From: a virus
Direction: 5' to 3' (one strand)
Length of the DNA: 64,000 bases
Virus record (IMG/VR): IMGVR_UViG_3300028393_000039
Location: 1 to 64,000 of that record
Both the position numbers and the translations under genes were made by a program. The notes under the pieces were generated by a model that was not told where the DNA came from, ran no database searches, and saw only the letters and a program-made list of their open reading frames with translations. Numbering within the stretch: the stretch's first letter is position 1; every line of letters starts with the position of its first letter. Positions 7,617 to 17,015 of the stretch are shown here, one piece after another.

Positions 7617-9734
7617 ATGGGAGTTGATTTAAATTCAGATGTTAGTGATGTAAAATCTAAAATTTCCTCACTACAAACATATAATGAACTCTCTCAAGCT
7701 GAAAAACAATTAAAAAAAAGTAAAGGAGATTTATTATCCGAATCTATTGGTAGTGTATCCTCTCAATTAAATAAAATACAAGAGCAACAAAAAAGATTTC
7801 AAAGGAACGTTCCAAATTCTTTAGAAAATCTTGTTGATTTTATCGGAGGAACTAGAGGAAATAGTTCATCAACTTTTAAATACATAAGAAAAAAAGTTTT
7901 TGAAGCATTAACTAAATTAGAACCTAAAGCACAAGAAATTTTAATTGGTGAAACTTTAAAGGCTTTAGGATGTTCTCAAGAACAAACATATAATGGTGTC
8001 ACACCAAGTCCATTAAACCCTTTTCAAAGTATTCAGACATTACCTGTGAGTCAAGGAATTTATATCCCTTTAAATTCTATAGATTTTTTTGGTAATCTTA
8101 AAATAGACCCCACAACACAAGCAGGTAAATTTTTTTACGAAAAAGAAACTCCAGCAAAAGACACCATCTTTAAACCTTATGGTGGACCTAAAAATTTTCC
8201 TTTTAACAAAATGTTAAATTTAAGAATGGATTCTACTAACGTTGGTAGAACTTATGGTACAGAATTTAGCGCATTTTATAATGGTGTATCAGAACAAAAT
8301 TTATTAGATATTTCTTATGAAACTTCGAATGATTTGGGAGTTAGTGGAGATTTTTTTAGAGTGCACCTAATTGACAGGAATGGTTCCCAAAGTAATACGA
8401 TGTCTTTAAGTGGTAATACTATAAAACAATTTTTGAAAGATTATTACAGTACTATAAAATTAATAGACCCTGTTAATGTTATAGGTGTTTTGATGAATTA
8501 TGCATCAAACTGTGTTGATATTAATTTAAGTTTAAAGAAAAAACAATTAACTGATAATACAAAAATAGAAAAAATAATATCAAGAATTTTAGGTTTATGT
8601 AATGATTCAAGAAGAGAAATTGATGTTTCAGGAGTCGCAAAAATTCCAGAATTAGATGGTGTTGATGAAAGTTTTTTTGAGTTTAATGAGGCGGATTTAA
8701 GATATATAGATACTAAATTAAATAATGTACAAAAAGGAATTATAACATTACAAAGTTGTGGTGAAATAGAATTACCTGTTAATGTCGACACAATAATGAA
8801 TGAGTTGGCGGATTTTAGAAATTCAGTTTCAGGAAATACTCCTCAACAAACCGTTTCTGCGATGGAAAAAATTGTTGATACTTTTTTGGATAATCCATCT
8901 TGGAAACCAATCATACCTGTAGGTGTTAATGCAGATATTGAAGTAAATAAAAATATAATAAGAGATTTACCAAAAGCGGTTGCATCTGGAATTTTAACAC
9001 CAAAGATTTTACTTCCAATATTTACTTTACTTCAGGTTGTTGAGAAAAATGCAAAAAATAAAGTTAATAATTTAATTCAATCTGCTAATACACAAATACA
9101 ATCCGGAAATACTTTTTTACAGTCAGGTACTACGATAGGTCAAGAAGTTGATAATTTAATAGATGATGGAATAGATTTTTTAAAAAAATTTAAAACCTTT
9201 TGTATTGAATCAATTTCTAAACTTAATGCTGAGTTTCTAAAAATTTTATTTGATATTTTAAAAAAAGATATTTTAAATTTATTAGATACAATTATTCAAG
9301 ATTTACAAAAATCTCAAGCACTAAAAAAATATACAATTTATATAAGATTAATTGAATTAGGTCTAATTGTTCAACAATTAATTTCTGATTATAGGAAATG
9401 TAAGTCATTAATTGACGACATCTTAAATTTATTCAAATTAATAAATAATACATTTTCAAACAATAAAATTTCAAAGGCGTTATTACCTTTTACCGCTTTA
9501 TTACCAGGTACTTCACCTGAAAGGGCTACGATGAATATGATTGAGGTGTTACAAAGTATTGGTATGCCAACAGGACCTCTTCCAGACGGGTCGCCAAATT
9601 TGATGAATCAATTGATAATGTCAATTTCCAAAGGTTTAGACAAAGAAGAGGCGGAAAATGGTACTATAGATGCTATGGTTTTAGTTCCCCCATTAACCGG
9701 TGGATTGTTACAAGTTTTTGGTAAAAAAAGATAA
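7617..9734 (+). CDS. Putative baseplate/tail structural protein
   Basis: This 705-residue protein has no motif I can name. It starts with a coiled-coil-like segment (residues 10-65), has a mixed middle, and ends with long helical stretches. The final segment MVLVPPLTGGLLQVFGKKR is of the type seen in baseplate proteins. It precedes the gp5-like hub gene in a tightly spaced operon (ATG 2 nt after the preceding stop, next ATG right after its own stop). A structural role in the tail is inferred from size and position. Confidence 0.55.
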   Translation: MGVDLNSDVSDVKSKISSLQTYNELSQAEKQLKKSKGDLLSESIGSVSSQLNKIQEQQKRFQRNVPNSLENLVDFIGGTRGNSSSTFKYIRKKVFEALTKLEPKAQEILIGETLKALGCSQEQTYNGVTPSPLNPFQSIQTLPVSQGIYIPLNSIDFFGNLKIDPTTQAGKFFYEKETPAKDTIFKPYGGPKNFPFNKMLNLRMDSTNVGRTYGTEFSAFYNGVSEQNLLDISYETSNDLGVSGDFFRVHLIDRNGSQSNTMSLSGNTIKQFLKDYYSTIKLIDPVNVIGVLMNYASNCVDINLSLKKKQLTDNTKIEKIISRILGLCNDSRREIDVSGVAKIPELDGVDESFFEFNEADLRYIDTKLNNVQKGIITLQSCGEIELPVNVDTIMNELADFRNSVSGNTPQQTVSAMEKIVDTFLDNPSWKPIIPVGVNADIEVNKNIIRDLPKAVASGILTPKILLPIFTLLQVVEKNAKNKVNNLIQSANTQIQSGNTFLQSGTTIGQEVDNLIDDGIDFLKKFKTFCIESISKLNAEFLKILFDILKKDILNLLDTIIQDLQKSQALKKYTIYIRLIELGLIVQQLISDYRKCKSLIDDILNLFKLINNTFSNNKISKALLPFTALLPGTSPERATMNMIEVLQSIGMPTGPLPDGSPNLMNQLIMSISKGLDKEEAENGTIDAMVLVPPLTGGLLQVFGKKR

Positions 9735-9735
9735 T

Positions 9736-9957
9736 ATGACAAAATTAGAATTGGAAAATATCGTATCCCAACAAGGTAATTTAAAAAATTTACCAAATAC
9801 TGTGTTAATTGATTTTATGGATAAATTAACGTTAGAGTTTGAGTTAACCAAGGAAAAAATTATTGGGTTGACTTTACATTTGGATAAAATTGAAGAGCTT
9901 TATAACTTAACACTAAAAGAATATCAAAATAGAGGTAATGAGTCACAAAATTCATAA
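9736..9957 (+). CDS. Small protein between tail genes
   Basis: This is a 73-residue protein from the ATG at 9736, which directly follows the previous stop. An upstream alternative start would overlap the 705-residue gene and is not preferred. It is helical and charged. Its end overlaps the hub gene start by 20 nt, so it probably belongs to the same assembly module. Function unknown. Confidence 0.6.
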   Translation: MTKLELENIVSQQGNLKNLPNTVLIDFMDKLTLEFELTKEKIIGLTLHLDKIEELYNLTLKEYQNRGNESQNS

Positions 9958-11455
9958 AAATTTTTTCTATCAGGCGGAGGTTATTGACAATAAAGACCCA
10001 CTTATGTTAGGTAGGGTAAGGGCCAGAGTTCAAGTTGATAATTTTAATGATATCGTAAATAGTTTTACTAATCCTCCATTTGATGAAGCTAAAGATAAAT
10101 GGACAAGTAGAGACCCATATCTTTTTACCACTTTTTTACCATATTTTGTATATCAAATACCTAAAGAAAAAGAGTTAATTTTTGTTTTTTACTATAATAA
10201 TGATTATAAATTCCAAAACCAATTTTATATTCAGGCTTCTTTTTCATCTCCAACAACTTCACCTGAAGAATTTTATGTGGGTGCTCAATCTGAAACAGGT
10301 CTTGGTGGTCAGTATAAAAAAGCGGTGGTTTTAAAAAATCAAGATGGTACATATGCAAGTCCTAAAAATGAAGGGGTTTTCCCTGAACCAGGTGATAATG
10401 CAATTTTGGGTAGAGGTAGTGCTGATTTAATAGTTAAAGAAGATGAAGTTTTATTAAGGGCGGGTAAAACAATTGGAACTATACAACCGAATGAAATTCC
10501 CGCGGCAAACAACACAAGGTCGTTTTTACAATTATCTAAATTTCAAAGGATTAAAATTTTTGACAAAGATGTTACTTATGTTGAAAATTTTGAGAGAGTG
10601 ATAATGGTAAATTATTTAATTGAATGGGTGATAAATAACCCTGAAAATTTACAACAAAAATTTACGGGAACTGTTTATTTATACAGGTTAAAACCAAACA
10701 TTAGATGTAATTCTAAAGAACTTAAAGTTGATTCAAAAATTGACGATTTAAAATTTTTAGTTTCATCTTCTGACTTTCAATCTTTATCTTCAGTTGATAC
10801 TGCCAAATTTATAAATGACTTTATAAATGTATGTAATAAAAAAGGGAATATTAACGGTAAAAAAGTTTTCTTTAATGAACCTTATCCAATATTTTACAGA
10901 CCAAATAATCAAACTTACGAGAAGATGACTTCGGTTCCAAATTCAATTTCGGGTCTTGAAGTTCCATCAAATATTAATAGTATATACACAAAAATAAAAT
11001 TAAACAATACGACTTTAACACCTGGATACGGGTTAATTTGGAAAGAAGATACGGTTGGAAAACCTTATACAACGGTATCTAAACAAGTTCCCTTAGACCA
11101 ATATAACGATACACCCATAACATTTGGTGCCTTTGGCGCTGACAAAATATGTTTATTATCTCACGGAGAGTCAATACCGGGAAAAGGAAAAATTAATTTT
11201 GATGGTACTTTATATGGAATTTCAAATGATGTATATACAGATGAAATTTTACCTAAAACCTCAAGTATGGTAAGAGGCGAAGAACTTTTAGATTTATTAA
11301 ATGTTATTGTTAGATTTTTAACGACTCATACTCACGCATATCCTGGATTACCTCCAGTATCTGTCACACAGGATGGTTCAAACACCGCAGATTTACTTTC
11401 TCAAATGCAAAATGCGATAAATACGATTTTAAATAAGAATATTCGTTTGAATTGA
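9938..11455 (+). CDS. Baseplate hub protein with gp5/VgrG-like OB fold
   Basis: In this 505-residue protein the N-terminal FYQAEVIDNKDPLMLGRVRA is the hallmark of the OB-fold domain of T4 gp5 and gpV-type baseplate hub or spike proteins. The C-terminal RGEELLDLLNVIVRFLTTHT followed by HAYPGLPPV is also typical of these proteins in T4-like marine phages. It would sit at the centre of the baseplate and help puncture the outer membrane. No lysozyme domain is visible, unlike T4 gp5. It overlaps the preceding small gene. Confidence 0.75.
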   Translation: MSHKIHKNFFYQAEVIDNKDPLMLGRVRARVQVDNFNDIVNSFTNPPFDEAKDKWTSRDPYLFTTFLPYFVYQIPKEKELIFVFYYNNDYKFQNQFYIQASFSSPTTSPEEFYVGAQSETGLGGQYKKAVVLKNQDGTYASPKNEGVFPEPGDNAILGRGSADLIVKEDEVLLRAGKTIGTIQPNEIPAANNTRSFLQLSKFQRIKIFDKDVTYVENFERVIMVNYLIEWVINNPENLQQKFTGTVYLYRLKPNIRCNSKELKVDSKIDDLKFLVSSSDFQSLSSVDTAKFINDFINVCNKKGNINGKKVFFNEPYPIFYRPNNQTYEKMTSVPNSISGLEVPSNINSIYTKIKLNNTTLTPGYGLIWKEDTVGKPYTTVSKQVPLDQYNDTPITFGAFGADKICLLSHGESIPGKGKINFDGTLYGISNDVYTDEILPKTSSMVRGEELLDLLNVIVRFLTTHTHAYPGLPPVSVTQDGSNTADLLSQMQNAINTILNKNIRLN

Positions 11456-11462
11456 TATTTAT
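11456..11462 (+). promoter_or_regulatory. Late promoter-like TATTTAT
   Basis: Element 16 nt upstream of the ATG at 11479, in the short gap after the hub gene. Confidence 0.5.
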
Positions 11463-11478
11463 ATAATAAAACATATAA

Positions 11479-13011
11479 ATGTCAATATTCAGGTCTTACA
11501 TAAATAAAAATAATACCATAATTTCTAATTCCTACACTAACACGGGAAGAAACCCTGTTATGGAATTAAATTTTGGTGGTCAGGACATACCATCGGGTCC
11601 ATTAAGAATACCATTTAGTGGTTCTCAGGTTTATTCCGGTGGATTTACAAGATTTATCTTCAATTTAGATTTAAATGGTTTAATCAATAATATCAAAAAT
11701 AATTTGATAACAACCGCCTGTACTGATAATATGACTCACTATCTACAGATGACAAATACTTCTTCATTTCAAGAGGAGTTATTAAACACAAAAATGACTA
11801 CAGGTAGAAGAAGAGCAACTTCATTTGATTTAATATTATTTAGAATTCCAAAAACACAAGAAAATATAGGAAATCCGCAGTATTGGGATGAAGGTGTGGG
11901 ATATGATTTTAATGAGTTTAATTTAGCAACAGTAAACAATCAAGGGGGTTCTTCTCCATTAACATATGTTGATGATAGGTCTTACTCTGATAGACCTTCT
12001 AATTGGTTTAAAACAACAACTATAACTAACTGGTCTCAACAAGGAATTTATGATAATAAAGATAATGGTATTGTTAATTTTAGCGGATTAACAATAATAG
12101 ACAGGCAACATTTTGAATTTGGAAATGAAGATATTAATTTTAATATGACGGATGAAATCAATAGTATTATTGATGGTACATTAACTGGTGTGACAGGTTG
12201 GGGTGTTGCGTATCTTCCTGATGTTGAAAATATTACAGGATTAACCGAGACTTATAGTGTAGCGTTCTTTACAAGACATACACAAACTTTTTACCAACCT
12301 TATTTATTAACTACTTATGATGATTTAATACAAGACGATAGAAATAATTTTGTAAAAAATCAGACAAATAAACTATATCTGTATGTTTATCAAAATGGTA
12401 ATTTAGTTAATTTAGATTCAGCGCCAATTGCAACAATATTAGATAGAAATGATGAACCTGTTGTTTTAAATCTTACAGGATGTCCAAGAACGACGGGTGT
12501 GTATGAAGTTTTTGTTCCTGCGGTATTCAATACTTATAACACTCCTTGTGAGTTTTATGATATATGGAGTAATCTAATATTGAATGGAGAATACCTTCCA
12601 AATGTAACAAATCAATTTATATTAAAAAATGTTGGAGCAAAAGTTCAAATGGGTTCATTATCAAATACTCCTGAAGTATTTGGATTTGATTTTTATGGTA
12701 TAAAACAAGATGAAAAAATATTAAACACGGACATTAGAAAAGTTGGTGTTATAATTAAAAAAGCGTACTCAACTCAAACATTATTATCTGATGTTGACGC
12801 ATTTTATAGAATATATGTAAGAGAAGGAACTACAGAAGTTCAAGTTCAAGATTGGACTAAAATTAATAGAACACCTAACGAGTATTATTTTATTTTTGAT
12901 ACAACAGATAAAATACCTAATCAATATTATGTTGATATGAAGGTAAATATTAGTGGGCAAAAAGATACTTACAAAAAACAATTAACATTTCAGATAGTAA
13001 ACAAGAAATAA
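11479..13011 (+). CDS. Putative tail/baseplate virion protein
   Basis: This 510-residue protein is rich in beta-prone, Asn/Thr/Tyr-rich sequence, as in tail or fibre-associated proteins. I do not recognise a named family. It has its own TATTTAT element and follows the baseplate hub gene. The N-terminal third (about residues 40-250) and the C-terminal third (about 380-510) look like separate beta domains. A virion role is inferred from context. Confidence 0.55.
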   Translation: MSIFRSYINKNNTIISNSYTNTGRNPVMELNFGGQDIPSGPLRIPFSGSQVYSGGFTRFIFNLDLNGLINNIKNNLITTACTDNMTHYLQMTNTSSFQEELLNTKMTTGRRRATSFDLILFRIPKTQENIGNPQYWDEGVGYDFNEFNLATVNNQGGSSPLTYVDDRSYSDRPSNWFKTTTITNWSQQGIYDNKDNGIVNFSGLTIIDRQHFEFGNEDINFNMTDEINSIIDGTLTGVTGWGVAYLPDVENITGLTETYSVAFFTRHTQTFYQPYLLTTYDDLIQDDRNNFVKNQTNKLYLYVYQNGNLVNLDSAPIATILDRNDEPVVLNLTGCPRTTGVYEVFVPAVFNTYNTPCEFYDIWSNLILNGEYLPNVTNQFILKNVGAKVQMGSLSNTPEVFGFDFYGIKQDEKILNTDIRKVGVIIKKAYSTQTLLSDVDAFYRIYVREGTTEVQVQDWTKINRTPNEYYFIFDTTDKIPNQYYVDMKVNISGQKDTYKKQLTFQIVNKK

Positions 13012-13015
13012 AAGA

Positions 13016-13022
13016 TATTTAT
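13016..13022 (+). promoter_or_regulatory. Late promoter-like TATTTAT
   Basis: Element 16 nt upstream of the ATG at 13039. Confidence 0.5.
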
Positions 13023-13038
13023 TATAAATTAAAATATT

Positions 13039-13236
13039 ATGGCAACATATAGCGCAAATACATTCTATCAATATTCTAATCAAATATTAGGTAGTTTTTC
13101 GGGGGGTACTTGGGATTCTTCTTTGGGGAATGCTCCACATCCACAAAATATAACATATGCCCATTCATCTACAGGAGATACTGTGATTGATTACTCTTCT
13201 ATAACAATTGGTGGTTTTAACGGTTTAAATAACTAA
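13039..13236 (+). CDS. Small Gly/Ser/Thr-rich protein
   Basis: This 65-residue protein is rich in Ser, Thr, Gly and aromatic residues and has its own upstream TATTTAT element. It is probably a small virion component. No family recognised. Confidence 0.55.
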   Translation: MATYSANTFYQYSNQILGSFSGGTWDSSLGNAPHPQNITYAHSSTGDTVIDYSSITIGGFNGLNN

Positions 13237-13237
13237 T

Positions 13238-13849
13238 ATGAAAGTAAGATTAACTGAGTCGGAACTTATTAGTTTAATACGACAAACTATTAAAGAACAA
13301 AGATGTTCTAAGGGTGGATATGGATGTCATGGAACGTCATCAACAATGACTGGCGATGGAATAAAAAAAATAGGTTCTCGTTTAGGTACTGATGATTCAG
13401 GAAGTGGAGATGGTACATACGAAGACACAATTAGTGGTGGTTCAAATTTTGCGGAAATTAGTAATTTCTTATCTTACGATGATAATGATAAAGATTTAAT
13501 TATGACATCATATAAAAATGATAGAGCTTCGTTACCTGATGAAGTTCAACCACCAAGTAAAAAAAATAAAATGGATTATTATACTGCGGCTTGGAGAGAT
13601 GCTGATAGATTTAATAGAAAAAATTCTAATACAGAATATACAAAATATTTTGACACATCAGGTAATTTTAAAAATCCTGAAGATATGTCAAAGTTTATAG
13701 GCGCAGATATATATTTTCCTTTTTATAAACACCATTTCCCTAATAAACAAAAAATAACACCTCTTGATGTTATTAATCTATTTAAAAATAATCTTGGTGG
13801 ATTAGATAAATTCGTAAACACTGCTAGTACAGGATATAAAATTCAATAA
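13238..13849 (+). CDS. Internal-protein candidate with targeting-like N-terminus
   Basis: This 203-residue protein starts MKVRLTESELISLIRQTIKE, nearly the same pattern as the N-termini of the genes at 13852 and 31708 (LTExxLxxLVxxxIKEQ). IKE before Q resembles a prohead-protease site. The rest is hydrophilic with a short Cys-containing segment (RCSKGGYGCHG) and ends in a segment possibly forming a small fold (DVINLFKNNLGG). The shared leader suggests packaging into the head; the body has no known domain. Confidence 0.6.
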   Translation: MKVRLTESELISLIRQTIKEQRCSKGGYGCHGTSSTMTGDGIKKIGSRLGTDDSGSGDGTYEDTISGGSNFAEISNFLSYDDNDKDLIMTSYKNDRASLPDEVQPPSKKNKMDYYTAAWRDADRFNRKNSNTEYTKYFDTSGNFKNPEDMSKFIGADIYFPFYKHHFPNKQKITPLDVINLFKNNLGGLDKFVNTASTGYKIQ

Positions 13850-13851
13850 TT

Positions 13852-14319
13852 ATGAAAACAATTAAATTAACAGAAACAGACATAAATCGTCTCGTTAAAA
13901 AAGTTCTTAAGGAACAAGAATCACCAAATTATATGTTTTTCAGTAATTTGGAACAAATGAAAAGACAATGTGAATTATTATTGGAATTAGACCCCCGTAC
14001 GGTGGACGAGATTTTAATGAATGGGCACGATTGGGCTGATGACCATATCTCATCTGCAAAAGAGAATGTCGACCAAGTATTTGACTTTATGATGAATGAA
14101 ACAAAACGTGAAGAGAATATACCTCACGATGAAATGGATATGATGTCAGAAGGACGTAAAAAATCAGGAACTAAATTATGTGCTCGTGGTAAATCCGCAG
14201 CAAAATCTAAATTTAAGGTTTACCCCTCGGCATATGCGAACGGTTACGCGGTTCAAGTATGTAAAGGTAAAATGCCTGGTTCAGATGGTAAAAAAAGATG
14301 TTCTCCACCTTATTGTTAA
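13852..14319 (+). CDS. Cys-containing basic protein with targeting-like N-terminus
   Basis: This 155-residue protein has an N-terminus (KLTETDINRLVKKVLKEQ) matching those of the genes at 13238 and 31708. The C-terminal 50 residues (KKSGTKLCARGKSAAKSKFK, then VYPSAYANGYAVQVCKGK) form a small Cys/Lys-rich module that I recall from other large phages and viruses without assigned function. The basic tail could bind DNA in the head. It is the last gene before a bidirectional terminator. Confidence 0.65.
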   Translation: MKTIKLTETDINRLVKKVLKEQESPNYMFFSNLEQMKRQCELLLELDPRTVDEILMNGHDWADDHISSAKENVDQVFDFMMNETKREENIPHDEMDMMSEGRKKSGTKLCARGKSAAKSKFKVYPSAYANGYAVQVCKGKMPGSDGKKRCSPPYC

Positions 14320-14328
14320 GAAATAAAA

Positions 14329-14349
14329 AACCCCTCCAAAAGAGGGGTT
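14329..14349. terminator. Bidirectional terminator
   Basis: The inverted repeat CCCCTC / GAGGGG has a 5-nt loop, with A-rich sequence on the left and T-rich on the right. It lies between convergent genes ending at 14319 and 14357 and can serve both strands. Confidence 0.8.
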
Positions 14350-14356
14350 AAATTTT

Positions 14357-14782
14357 TTACTGAATATCCATCACTTCCAAATCAAATATGAGTTTTTTAC
14401 CTGCCAAAGGATGATTAGCATCAATCTTAATCATATCCTCCATAACTTCAACTACTGTTACGTTTACAGGTCCCATAGCGCTTTGAGCATTTAGAATATC
14501 ACCTGTTTTAACTCCTTCAGGGAATTGACCTTTTGGAACATCGAATATCATTTCTTCTTTATAATCACCATAAGCATCTACCGCCTCAATTTCGATTGTT
14601 TTCTTTTCTCCAATCTCCATTTCAAGAAGTCCATTTTCAAATCCTGGAATTACTTGTTTTTCACCAATAGTCGCTTTAATAGGTTCTCTTCCTTCAATTA
14701 AGGAAGTATCAAAAATTTGTCCATCTTCAAATTTTCCTGTGTAATTTACACTTACTGTGTTTCCGTTTTGTACTTTTTTCAT
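14357..14782 (-). CDS. FKBP-type peptidyl-prolyl isomerase (SlyD-like)
   Basis: This 141-residue protein reads as a SlyD-class FKBP. The N-terminal FKBP part has VSVNYTGKFEDGQIFDTS and VIPGFENGLLEMEIGEKK. An insert-in-flap chaperone domain follows (YGDYKEEMIFDVPKGQFPEG), with the closing LAGKKLIFDLEVMDI strand. It catalyses prolyl isomerisation and binds unfolded chains. The metal-binding His-rich tail of bacterial SlyD is absent. Upstream there is a TTG, a 20-nt gap and TATTTTTA, a possible host-type promoter. It belongs to the set of phage proteostasis genes in this window. Confidence 0.88.
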   Translation of the reverse strand: MKKVQNGNTVSVNYTGKFEDGQIFDTSLIEGREPIKATIGEKQVIPGFENGLLEMEIGEKKTIEIEAVDAYGDYKEEMIFDVPKGQFPEGVKTGDILNAQSAMGPVNVTVVEVMEDMIKIDANHPLAGKKLIFDLEVMDIQ

Positions 14783-14836
14783 TATTATTTTTTTTTAAAA
14801 ATAGGTGACTATGTTTATTTAATCAATAAAAAACAC

Positions 14837-14844
14837 TAATTTTG
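14837..14844 (+). promoter_or_regulatory. Possible host-type -7 element TAATTTTG
   Basis: This matches the Bacteroidota -7 consensus TAnnTTTG and lies 4 nt before the ATG at 14849. No clear -33 TTG is seen at the expected distance, so support is partial. Confidence 0.4.
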
Positions 14845-14848
14845 TGGT

Positions 14849-15250
14849 ATGAATACTGAAAAAAAATCCGGACTATTACATAGATTATATCTATATCTCA
14901 AAAACAAATTTGACCCCACTCCTGAACCTAAAGAAGAAGAAATTTACGCAATTCAAATATGCCAAAAGTTAATTATGAATCCTAATTCAAAATTAACAAA
15001 TGCCCCCATATCTTTTAAAAGATTTATAAAAAACGACGATAACAATATGTTTATTGTTATTAATAGCAGGACAATTAGTCTAATAAATCACGTATATAGT
15101 TATAATGTTTTTATTGAATCATTTGAATATTATTCAAACATTTGTGAATTATTTGATAATGAGATGGAAAAAAGAAGACAAGAACTTGAAGATGAAATAA
15201 AAAATAATATCCAACATTCTTTAAAAGAAATACTTAAAAAAGTTAGTTAA
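14849..15250 (+). CDS. Unknown protein, charged
   Basis: This 133-residue protein has a positively charged N-terminus and a helical, strongly charged C-terminus (residues 100-133). Its end overlaps the convergent minus-strand gene by 8 nt. It is flanked by a possible host-type promoter, so it may be expressed early. No family recognised. Confidence 0.55.
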   Translation: MNTEKKSGLLHRLYLYLKNKFDPTPEPKEEEIYAIQICQKLIMNPNSKLTNAPISFKRFIKNDDNNMFIVINSRTISLINHVYSYNVFIESFEYYSNICELFDNEMEKRRQELEDEIKNNIQHSLKEILKKVS

Positions 15251-15929
15251 AATTTTCTCTTAATATTTTTCTAATTAAATCTCTTGTAGATTCATTTTTT
15301 GGCTTGTAATGAGTCATTTTTGGTTTGTTTCCCGTACCTGATTTTGAATGTGATTTTTCAGCCTTTCTTTTTTGTTGACACGCACTTCTTTTTTGAGAAT
15401 CCGTCATTTTGGATGCAACTCCCGCCGCTCTACATTTAGGGTACCCCTTATCTGATGCGTCCGGTCTACCACAAGGAGGATGTCCACCGCCTTCTTTTTT
15501 ACGACAAATATTAACCCAAGGACCTTTTGGTTGACTACTACCTTTTGGTTTCTTTTTTGTTCCAAACCAAACACCCAAATCTTCTTTAACCAAATCAGAT
15601 TCTTTGCCAGGCGTCCCTGATGTAGTATCTCCCATAGGAATAAAACCATTTAATGGATTTCCATCATCATCATTTTGTCCAAATGCTTCTGACGCCTTTC
15701 TTGAAAGCTTTTTTGTAAGTCTTTCTATTTTGTCCGCCTTTTCTTTTGAAATATCTAAAGAACCATCATAACTATCGTAAGCTAAAGTTGGATTTAAATA
15801 GTCAGACACCCTTATGTTAAAAGGTTCTAATGGTTCTTTACCCCAATCAAGTGGTGCAAAGTTTATCGGTGTTTTAAAACTTCCCGAACTTCCCGAACCC
15901 GTTGATTCTTTTAATTGTTTTTTATTCAT
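15243..15929 (-). CDS. Cys-rich basic protein, DUF5872-like module
   Basis: In this 228-residue protein, residues about 135-195 contain WVNICRKKEGGGHPPCGRPD and a KCRAAGVASKMTDSQK segment. That Cys/Lys-rich module resembles DUF5872 of large phages and viruses. The C-terminus (STRDLIRKILRENFN) resembles the amphipathic leader found at the N-terminus of other proteins here, but at the opposite end. It is very basic overall and may bind nucleic acid inside the head. A TATTTAT element lies 15 nt upstream of the start. Confidence 0.6.
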   Translation of the reverse strand: MNKKQLKESTGSGSSGSFKTPINFAPLDWGKEPLEPFNIRVSDYLNPTLAYDSYDGSLDISKEKADKIERLTKKLSRKASEAFGQNDDDGNPLNGFIPMGDTTSGTPGKESDLVKEDLGVWFGTKKKPKGSSQPKGPWVNICRKKEGGGHPPCGRPDASDKGYPKCRAAGVASKMTDSQKRSACQQKRKAEKSHSKSGTGNKPKMTHYKPKNESTRDLIRKILRENFN

Positions 15930-15944
15930 ATATTTACGTATATT

Positions 15945-15951
15945 ATAAATA
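15945..15951 (-). promoter_or_regulatory. Late promoter-like TATTTAT (minus)
   Basis: Element 15 nt upstream of the minus-strand start at 15929. Confidence 0.5.
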
Positions 15952-15966
15952 TCTTAAATTTTAATT

Positions 15967-16203
15967 ATGACAGGAACAACAGAACCAATTGGATATCTTT
16001 TTGAAAGTATTGCGATATATGAACCATCAGCGGTTCCAAAATTTATTGATAAAATGACTCCCGAACAAGCATTTTATGTGTTAACACAAGCAATTCAAAT
16101 GGCTTATACTAAAAGTTTATACTCGATGCAAGAATCAGAAATACTCTCAAAAGCGTTAAGAATATTAACCCAACCCGAAAATGAAGAAACCCCCACTGAG
16201 TAA
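15967..16203 (+). CDS. Small protein, unknown function
   Basis: This 78-residue protein has a helical middle (MTPEQAFYVLTQAIQMAYTK). It is divergent from the Cys-rich gene and stands alone before the homing endonuclease gene. No family recognised. Confidence 0.55.
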   Translation: MTGTTEPIGYLFESIAIYEPSAVPKFIDKMTPEQAFYVLTQAIQMAYTKSLYSMQESEILSKALRILTQPENEETPTE

Positions 16204-16221
16204 TGTGTTGGGGATATAAAT

Positions 16222-16911
16222 TTATACTAAAATATTATTAGATTTTCTAATATTTTCGTCCGCCCACATCGGTTGAAGATTATCCAAACTCCAACACCTC
16301 ATAAATTCATTATCTCCGATTTCTTGGAAGTTAAATGATGTGATAGGTAATCTATGGTCAACGTGCCATTCCCCGTAATTTTCCCACGTCATATCTTCTG
16401 TAAACTGATTTTCCAAGTGTATTGCAAGTTCCTCAGGACTATACTGTAAAATTTCAAAATAATGTCCGTATTTATTCATATTATTTTCTTTTAATACGGT
16501 ATATATCGCAGTCCTAAAATTAGCAACTAGTTTATAGAGGGGGTCGTTCGCTTTCCGGTTTCTTTCATAGTTACGTTTAACCTCTCGGATTTTATCGATG
16601 TTATTTTCTCGGTATTCATCCATATATTTTTTTCTGTGGTCTTTATTTTGTTCGTACCACTCATAATAATTTTTCTTTTTTCTCTCTTTTGTTTCCGGTT
16701 TTGATTCGTATTTCTTCATAGCAACCGTTCTACCACCAATAAAACGTCTACCTGATGGACCTAATTTAACACCATTTTCTCTTAAAGCATTTAATACGAT
16801 TGTTTTGTGTATTTTTAGTTTTTCACTTATTGCCGGAGAACCTAATAATTCATCATTATACAATCTTAAAATTTCGTCAACTTGTTCTTTTGTTAATATT
16901 ATCTTTCTCAT
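16222..16911 (-). CDS. HNH homing endonuclease
   Basis: This 229-residue protein has an N-terminal helix-turn-helix (LTKEQVDEILRLYND ... SPAISEKLKIHKTIVLNALR). A charged linker follows, then an HNH nuclease domain with WHVDHRLPITSF and SLDNLQPMWADENIRKSN. The start at 16911 (MRKIILT) is chosen because a TATTTAT element lies 4 nt upstream; a longer reading extends through that element. It lies next to the major capsid gene, separated by a terminator, as free-standing homing nucleases often do in T4-like phages. Confidence 0.82.
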   Translation of the reverse strand: MRKIILTKEQVDEILRLYNDELLGSPAISEKLKIHKTIVLNALRENGVKLGPSGRRFIGGRTVAMKKYESKPETKERKKKNYYEWYEQNKDHRKKYMDEYRENNIDKIREVKRNYERNRKANDPLYKLVANFRTAIYTVLKENNMNKYGHYFEILQYSPEELAIHLENQFTEDMTWENYGEWHVDHRLPITSFNFQEIGDNEFMRCWSLDNLQPMWADENIRKSNNILV

Positions 16912-16915
16912 AATA

Positions 16916-16922
16916 ATAAATA
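16916..16922 (-). promoter_or_regulatory. Late promoter-like TATTTAT (minus), 4 nt before start
   Basis: Element 4 nt upstream of the HNH start at 16911. It supports this start over an in-frame upstream one. Confidence 0.45.
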
Positions 16923-16969
16923 TAATAAATTTGTCCAAAAAATCAACTATTATTATTTTTAATAAAAAA

Positions 16970-16993
16970 AAGGAGACAATTTCTTGTCTCCTT
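16970..16993. terminator. Terminator after capsid gene
   Basis: The inverted repeat AGGAGACAA / TTGTCTCCT has a 4-nt loop. On the minus strand it is followed by a T run. It lies just downstream of the major capsid gene. Confidence 0.8.
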
Positions 16994-17015
16994 AAGTGTA
17001 TTTTTAAAAGATTGA

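Noticed and set aside
16222-16911. Reading the HNH N-terminus (ILTKEQVDEILRLYND) as another packaging leader
   Set aside because: It is the usual helix-turn-helix start of such nucleases and lacks an (I/L)xE site.
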